From the NCBI GenBank assembly GCA_030620375.1, contig JAUXEW010000104.1, positions 1 to 8,778 of the forward strand: a stretch of 8,778 nt of DNA, written 5' to 3'. The position numbers and the translations under genes are program-made. This DNA is from Desulfobacteraceae bacterium (lineage in GTDB: Bacteria > Desulfobacterota > Desulfobacteria > Desulfobacterales > UBA5616). This document shows, piece after piece, positions 5,764 through 8,778 of the stretch. The notes below the pieces were generated by a model that had not been told where the DNA came from, made no database searches, and saw nothing but the letters and a program-made list of their open reading frames with translations. The stretch's first letter is position 1; each line of letters begins with the position of its first letter.

Positions 5764-7008
5764 TCAAGAAAACTTCGATCTTCCCCTTATAGAATTTACC
5801 CGATCCAAAACCGGTGGATGAGAATAATTCAGAAATACGTATAAGGAATGCGGTGTCAAATTAGAAAGATTATGAACCGAAAGTTTTTTTAATGCGCTTG
5901 CCAATGCCTGAGAATCCCCCGTTGTTTTTACCGCAAACTGATCCGCCTGGAACTCGTTTTTCCGAGAATATATTTGAAACAGCATCCCGACGACAAAGTC
6001 TATGGGCGAATACAACATGCCAAAAAAAATCATACCGGCGTACACGGATGGTTGCTTCATATAAAACGCTTCGAACAGGGCCGGATAAGAGATACATAAT
6101 GACAATAGAAAAAACATGATCCCCATCTGGGCAATACCGACCAGCATCATCTTTTGGATATGCCTCATTTTATAGTGCCCCATTTCATGGGCTAAAATGG
6201 CTAATAGCTCAGAGACAGTATGCTGGTCGATTAAGGTATCAAATAAAACAATCCGTCTGTATTTTCCAAATCCGGTAAAAAAGGCATTTGACTTTCCGGA
6301 TCTTTTGGAACCATCCATAACATAAATATTTTTCAGAGGGAAATTAATAGAACGGGCATACGACATAATTGATGTTTTTAATTCCCCTTCCTCTAACGGG
6401 TCGAATTTATTAAAAAGGGGCATTATCCAGTTCGGTGCGACAAATTGTACCACCACCATAAAAAAGGCCGCGGTAATCCAACAGTACCACCAGGCATTGG
6501 CACCGGCAAACTCAAAGAATGCAAGTATTCCGGCTAAAAGGGGAACCCCCAGCACAATTGAAAGAGCAAGCACTTTCATGATGTCTTTTATAAAGGTTTG
6601 CCAGGTAGTTTTATTGAAACCAAATCTATCTTCGATCACAAACGTATCATAAATCTTTAAAGGAAGAAACAAAAGTGATCTCAACAAGATCAGTATGCCC
6701 ATATAGATCAATCCCGTGAGAATTTCGCCTCTATTCAATCCGCGGATCCATTGGTCCAGAAACGGGAACCCTCTACCGAACCAAAATGCCAGAACTACCA
6801 GGAGACTAAATGTTGATGAAACCCATCCAAACCGTGTGTTAACCTTCAAGTAGTGTTGAGATTTCTGATATTGATGGTCATCATAAATCCCCGCAAACGC
6901 ATCCGGAAGATTATTATTCAAAATCTTAAGGTTTAGAAAATCGGCCAAGACATGAATAAAATAATCAAAAATAATAAATACCAGTATAATAATAGCAATA
7001 AAATTCAT
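5764..7008 (-). CDS. Ste24/HtpX-superfamily M48 membrane metalloprotease
   Basis: This is a 414-aa integral membrane zinc protease of the CAAX prenyl protease 1 (Ste24) type. Zinc is bound by HEMGH (His274, His278; Glu275 is the general base) and Glu352 in the NEFQAD motif. The C-terminal SHPPVLDRV segment is another family mark. About seven hydrophobic segments are visible (near 3-23, 63-79, 96-116, 143-166, 173-191, 288-308 and 322-346), as in Ste24. Length and layout match full-size family members. Bacteria generally lack CAAX prenylation, so the natural role is probably membrane-protein quality control or processing of an unknown substrate; this is inference. ATG at 7008 gives a correct first membrane helix, but no clear Shine-Dalgarno precedes it. 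The Rieske-like gene lies 88 bases upstream on the same strand, so co-transcription is possible. Confidence 0.93.
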   Translation of the reverse strand: MNFIAIIILVFIIFDYFIHVLADFLNLKILNNNLPDAFAGIYDDHQYQKSQHYLKVNTRFGWVSSTFSLLVVLAFWFGRGFPFLDQWIRGLNRGEILTGLIYMGILILLRSLLFLPLKIYDTFVIEDRFGFNKTTWQTFIKDIMKVLALSIVLGVPLLAGILAFFEFAGANAWWYCWITAAFFMVVVQFVAPNWIMPLFNKFDPLEEGELKTSIMSYARSINFPLKNIYVMDGSKRSGKSNAFFTGFGKYRRIVLFDTLIDQHTVSELLAILAHEMGHYKMRHIQKMMLVGIAQMGIMFFLLSLCISYPALFEAFYMKQPSVYAGMIFFGMLYSPIDFVVGMLFQIYSRKNEFQADQFAVKTTGDSQALASALKKLSVHNLSNLTPHSLYVFLNYSHPPVLDRVNSIRGRSKFS

Positions 7009-7096
7009 GAAATATGGCGTTGACAGTTTTCTAACAGGCCCAATTTCTGCTTTACAAAAACAGCCTGATCTTTAACTTCTTAGGAGTTCATCAGGG

Positions 7097-7495
7097 TTAA
7101 CCCAACCCTATTTTGAGTTTGTTCTGGTCCGTTATTACCTTGAATGTGTCTAAATTCTTTTTTGCTGCACCCGAAACCACCTGGCCTTTATAATCATAAG
7201 TTGATCCCATCAGGCTGCAACACTTAATCTGTTGCGTATCGGGCAATGGGTCTATCCTTCTACCGGCATGTGAACATTTATTCCTTATGGCATAATACTT
7301 TCCGTCGTTTCCGTGAAACACCATAATCCGTTCCGGAAGCCCCTTCCCTTCCAACCGAACGGCACCGCCTGATATAAGAAGTTCAGGGGTTATAGACAAG
7401 TCAATTTCCACGGCTTGGTCTGAAAATGTCCAACAGTCGTTATTTGCAGGCGGTTTGGTTTCACAAATACCGAAAATTTTTTTAAATATGCCCAT
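7097..7495 (-). CDS. Rieske-like protein with Met at the fourth cluster-ligand position
   Basis: This is a 132-aa cytoplasmic-looking protein without a signal peptide. The second half has the Rieske fold signature: C-S-H-A-G (Cys74, His76), a 16-residue gap, then C93-S-L-M96-G-S-T-Y-D-Y-K-G. In standard Rieske domains this second motif reads C-x-x-H-G-x-x-[FY]-D, so Met96 stands where the second histidine should bind iron. Cys92 sits next to Cys93. The N-terminal ~35 residues (KKIFGICETKPPANNDC) include Cys11 and Cys21 and match nothing I recognise. The start at 7495 is set by GGAGG five to six bases upstream; an ATG at 7507 lies before that site. The protein may hold an atypical [2Fe-2S] cluster, or have lost it and kept the fold. 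No oxygenase or reductase partner is adjacent. Confidence 0.8.
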   Translation of the reverse strand: MGIFKKIFGICETKPPANNDCWTFSDQAVEIDLSITPELLISGGAVRLEGKGLPERIMVFHGNDGKYYAIRNKCSHAGRRIDPLPDTQQIKCCSLMGSTYDYKGQVVSGAAKKNLDTFKVITDQNKLKIGLG

Positions 7496-7606
7496 GTCTT
7501 CCTCCATTGATGACGTTATGTGATGAACCGCTCAATATGAACCGGCACCCTTACCTTTTTAAATCGATAATTTAATTTAATCCATACCACAATGCAAGCA
7601 TCATGT

Positions 7607-7625
7607 TTCCTAAATTATTAAGGAA
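7607..7625. promoter_or_regulatory. AT-rich dyad, possible operator
   Basis: TTCCT (7607-7611) and AGGAA (7621-7625) are inverted arms, and most of the intervening bases are also symmetric (about 16 of 19 positions). It lies between two divergent genes, about 90 bases upstream of the + strand -35 box. Position and symmetry suit a regulator site, but no regulator gene is nearby. Confidence 0.3.
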
Positions 7626-7697
7626 CTAAGTTTAAGTCTTGTTTCATATCATCAGAGGCTATTCGGAAAAAATGGTTACCATACCCTTTAAAATATA

Positions 7698-7725
7698 TTG
7701 ACATTCTTTATTACAAGTGTATATT
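7698..7725 (+). promoter_or_regulatory. Sigma70-like promoter for the acyl-CoA synthetase beta gene
   Basis: A perfect -35 TTGACA (7698-7703), a 16-bp spacer and TATATT (7720-7725) give a strong vegetative promoter. Transcription would begin near 7732, leaving a ~107-base 5' untranslated leader containing the AAAAGG/CCTTTT hairpin at 7782-7800. Confidence 0.7.
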
Positions 7726-7838
7726 TTTAAAGATTATATTTTGTTCCAATAAAAATGAACCACCCCGGATCAACCGGAAGGCAAAAGGGATTATACCTTT
7801 TCTCATAAGATGCTTCTAATGAAAGGAGAAAGAAAGGC

Positions 7839-8519
7839 ATGAAAATTATCGAAGACGCCCTGAAAAGAGGTGCCAAGACCTTATCGGAAAACGAATCAAA
7901 ACAGTTACTGGCTGAATACGGAATTCCTATTACTCAAGAAAAAGTCGTGACTACGGAGGCGGATGCAATCGCTGCCGCTGCTGAAATTGGCTATCCTGTC
8001 GTGCTTAAAGGCTCCGGAGATGAACTGAGCCATAAAACAGAACTGAATCTGATTGCTTTGGACCTGAGGAAAGAAGAGGAGGTTCGAGAGGCCTTTCAAA
8101 AATTAACGTCAAATCCTGATGTCTCGGTCAATGAAGTCCTCATTCAGCAAATGGTAAAAGGAGATCGGGAACTTGTTGTGGGACTGACCCGGGACGCCCA
8201 ATTCGGTCCGTGTGTAATGTTCGGAATCGGTGGGATTTTTACGGAAATTCTAAAAGATACATCCTTTCGTGTTGCGCCGTTAAGCCAATGGGATGCCATG
8301 GACATGATGGGAGATATCCGCGGAAAAAAAATATTGGAGGCATTTCGCGGAAAACCTGCCGTAGATCGGGACATCCTGGCCGATATTCTTATCGCCGTCG
8401 GGCAGATCGGAATGGACCATGACAATGTCAAAGAGATTGATATCAATCCACTAAAATTAATCGACGGAAAACCCGTAGCCGTAGATGCTTTAGTGGTATT
8501 GGATAACGGATCTGAGTAA
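7839..8519 (+). CDS. Acyl/acetyl-CoA synthetase (ADP-forming) beta subunit, ATP-grasp
   Basis: This 226-aa ATP-grasp subunit belongs to the NDP-forming acyl-CoA synthetase family, which couples acyl-CoA + ADP + Pi to acid + CoA + ATP (or the reverse) in the cytoplasm. Visible family marks are LLAEYGIP (23-30), IGYPVVLK (50-57), SHKTE with His65 at the conserved histidine of this subunit type, GDRELVVGLTRDAQFGP (108-124), the glycine loop FGIGGIFTEILKD (128-140), FRGKPAVD (169-176) and EIDINP (199-204). Length matches stand-alone beta subunits (~230 aa) rather than the ~700-aa alpha-beta fusion, so a separate alpha subunit with the CoA-binding and phospho-His domains is required; none is in the window. 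AAGGAG (7823-7828) precedes ATG by ten bases. Substrate (acetate, branched or aryl acids) cannot be told from this subunit. Confidence 0.92.
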   Translation: MKIIEDALKRGAKTLSENESKQLLAEYGIPITQEKVVTTEADAIAAAAEIGYPVVLKGSGDELSHKTELNLIALDLRKEEEVREAFQKLTSNPDVSVNEVLIQQMVKGDRELVVGLTRDAQFGPCVMFGIGGIFTEILKDTSFRVAPLSQWDAMDMMGDIRGKKILEAFRGKPAVDRDILADILIAVGQIGMDHDNVKEIDINPLKLIDGKPVAVDALVVLDNGSE

Positions 8520-8563
8520 AGACAGCTCAGATATCCCATAATAGATAAATTCTTTTCTAATTT

Positions 8564-8584
8564 AGGACTTGCAGTCCTTTTTTA
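8564..8584 (+). terminator. Intrinsic terminator after the synthetase gene
   Basis: AGGACT (8564-8569) pairs perfectly with AGTCCT (8573-8578) around a TGC loop and runs into T residues through 8583. It lies 45 bases past the stop codon of the beta subunit gene. Confidence 0.8.
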
Positions 8585-8623
8585 TACCCTAACACATTTT
8601 TGCATTCTCGGTCTGACAGGGAT

Positions 8624-8672
8624 AGGGAATCATATCTTCATCCGGAGACAATGATTCCCTCAGTATTTTTTT
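8624..8672 (+). terminator. Second terminator-like hairpin before the nitroreductase gene
   Basis: AGGGAATCAT (8624-8633) and ATGATTCCCT (8651-8660) form a perfect 10-bp stem with a 17-base loop, followed by CAGTA and seven T residues. It comes only 40 bases after the previous terminator and 49 before the next start codon. It is either a back-up terminator or an attenuator for the downstream gene. Confidence 0.75.
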
Positions 8673-8720
8673 GTACCTTATATTTTAAGCTCGGTTCAAA
8701 CGGCCTAAAAGGACCCCCCG

Positions 8721-8778
8721 ATGGATATTGTTGAGGCACTACACGCCAGAAAAAGTATCAGAGAATTCAAACCGGATC
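8721..8778 (+). CDS. Nitroreductase-family protein, N-terminus only (cut by window end)
   Basis: Only the first 19 codons are present, reading MDIVEALHARKSIREFKPD. The pattern of a short helix (VEALHAR) followed by R-K-S-I-R-x-F is the usual N-terminus of FMN-dependent nitroreductase-family proteins, where the Arg/Ser region contacts the flavin phosphate. AAAAGGA (8707-8713) is a good ribosome binding site seven bases before ATG. The substrate and full domain structure cannot be judged; family membership rests on this short motif alone. Confidence 0.7.
   Translation, partial: MDIVEALHARKSIREFKPD

Larger units (their letters stand above)
7508..7838. other. Divergent AT-rich intergenic region
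   Basis: It separates the Rieske-like gene from the acyl-CoA synthetase beta gene. It holds the + strand promoter at 7698-7725, an imperfect dyad at 7607-7625 and a short leader hairpin at 7782-7800, AAAAGG/CCTTTT. CCGG-ATCAA-CCGG near 7767-7779 is a weaker pairing. On the - strand a possible promoter for the Rieske-like gene (TTGCAT, 17 bases, TAAATT, near 7595-7567) is too degenerate to list separately. I see no ORF. Confidence 0.6.

Noticed and set aside
5438..5821. 127-codon + strand open frame
   Set aside because: It is antisense to cytochrome c3, runs through the palindromic element and the end of the M48 gene, and has no family features.
7009..7096. Terminator between the Rieske-like and M48 genes
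   Set aside because: The only pairing (CAGGC/GCCTG around 7040-7064) has five base pairs and a loop over 20 bases with no proper U-tract.
7496..7507. ATG at 7507 as start of the Rieske-like gene
   Set aside because: GGAGG lies between this ATG and the one at 7495 at ideal spacing for the latter, and no ribosome binding site precedes 7507.
8144..8539. 131-codon - strand open frame opposite the synthetase
   Set aside because: Antisense to conserved ATP-grasp motifs, rich in Ser/Ile/Pro from codon complementarity, no ribosome binding site.

Overview
This window is most consistent with a mesophilic, moderately AT-rich member of the Desulfobacterota (former Deltaproteobacteria), probably a sulfate reducer of the Desulfobacterales type. 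The evidence is a periplasmic tetraheme class III cytochrome c3, an ADP-forming acyl-CoA synthetase beta subunit, and an EF-G of the spirochaete/planctomycete/delta type that resembles mitochondrial EF-G1. This placement is inferred from gene content; no rRNA or other marker is present.

Layout. Positions 1-416 hold no protein gene but appear RNA-rich. The first ~140 bases fold into a long, interrupted hairpin that resembles 6S RNA. A second short transcription unit follows, with its own sigma70-like promoter at 187 and an intrinsic terminator at 317-360. On the + strand come an EF-G gene (417-2492), a double hairpin, and a small RecA/KaiC-like ATPase of unknown role (2619-3320). On the - strand, read right to left, are a Rieske-like protein (7495-7097), a Ste24-type M48 membrane protease (7008-5764), a cytochrome c3 (5512-5051), endonuclease III (4857-4201) and an exonuclease III-type AP endonuclease (4164-3373). 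Divergent from the Rieske-like gene, across a 343-bp AT-rich intergenic region, is the acyl-CoA synthetase beta subunit (7839-8519). It is followed by two tandem terminator-like hairpins and the first 19 codons of a nitroreductase-family gene cut by the window edge.

Functional links. The two DNA repair genes form a compact base-excision-repair pair: glycosylase/AP lyase, then AP endonuclease. Cytochrome c3 is a periplasmic electron carrier. The synthetase beta subunit would make or use acyl-CoA with ATP/ADP and needs an alpha subunit not seen here. The other genes have no obvious shared pathway, so most of this is ordinary chromosomal backbone rather than an accessory island.

The points most worth a second look are: (i) the Rieske-like protein, whose last cluster-ligand position is Met instead of His; (ii) a 139-bp near-palindromic element flanked by 7-bp direct repeats just upstream of cytochrome c3; (iii) the two candidate RNAs before EF-G; (iv) a recurring CCCGC-AWA-GCGGG hairpin; and (v) the uncharacterised ATPase. 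I found no convincing multi-gene novel system.
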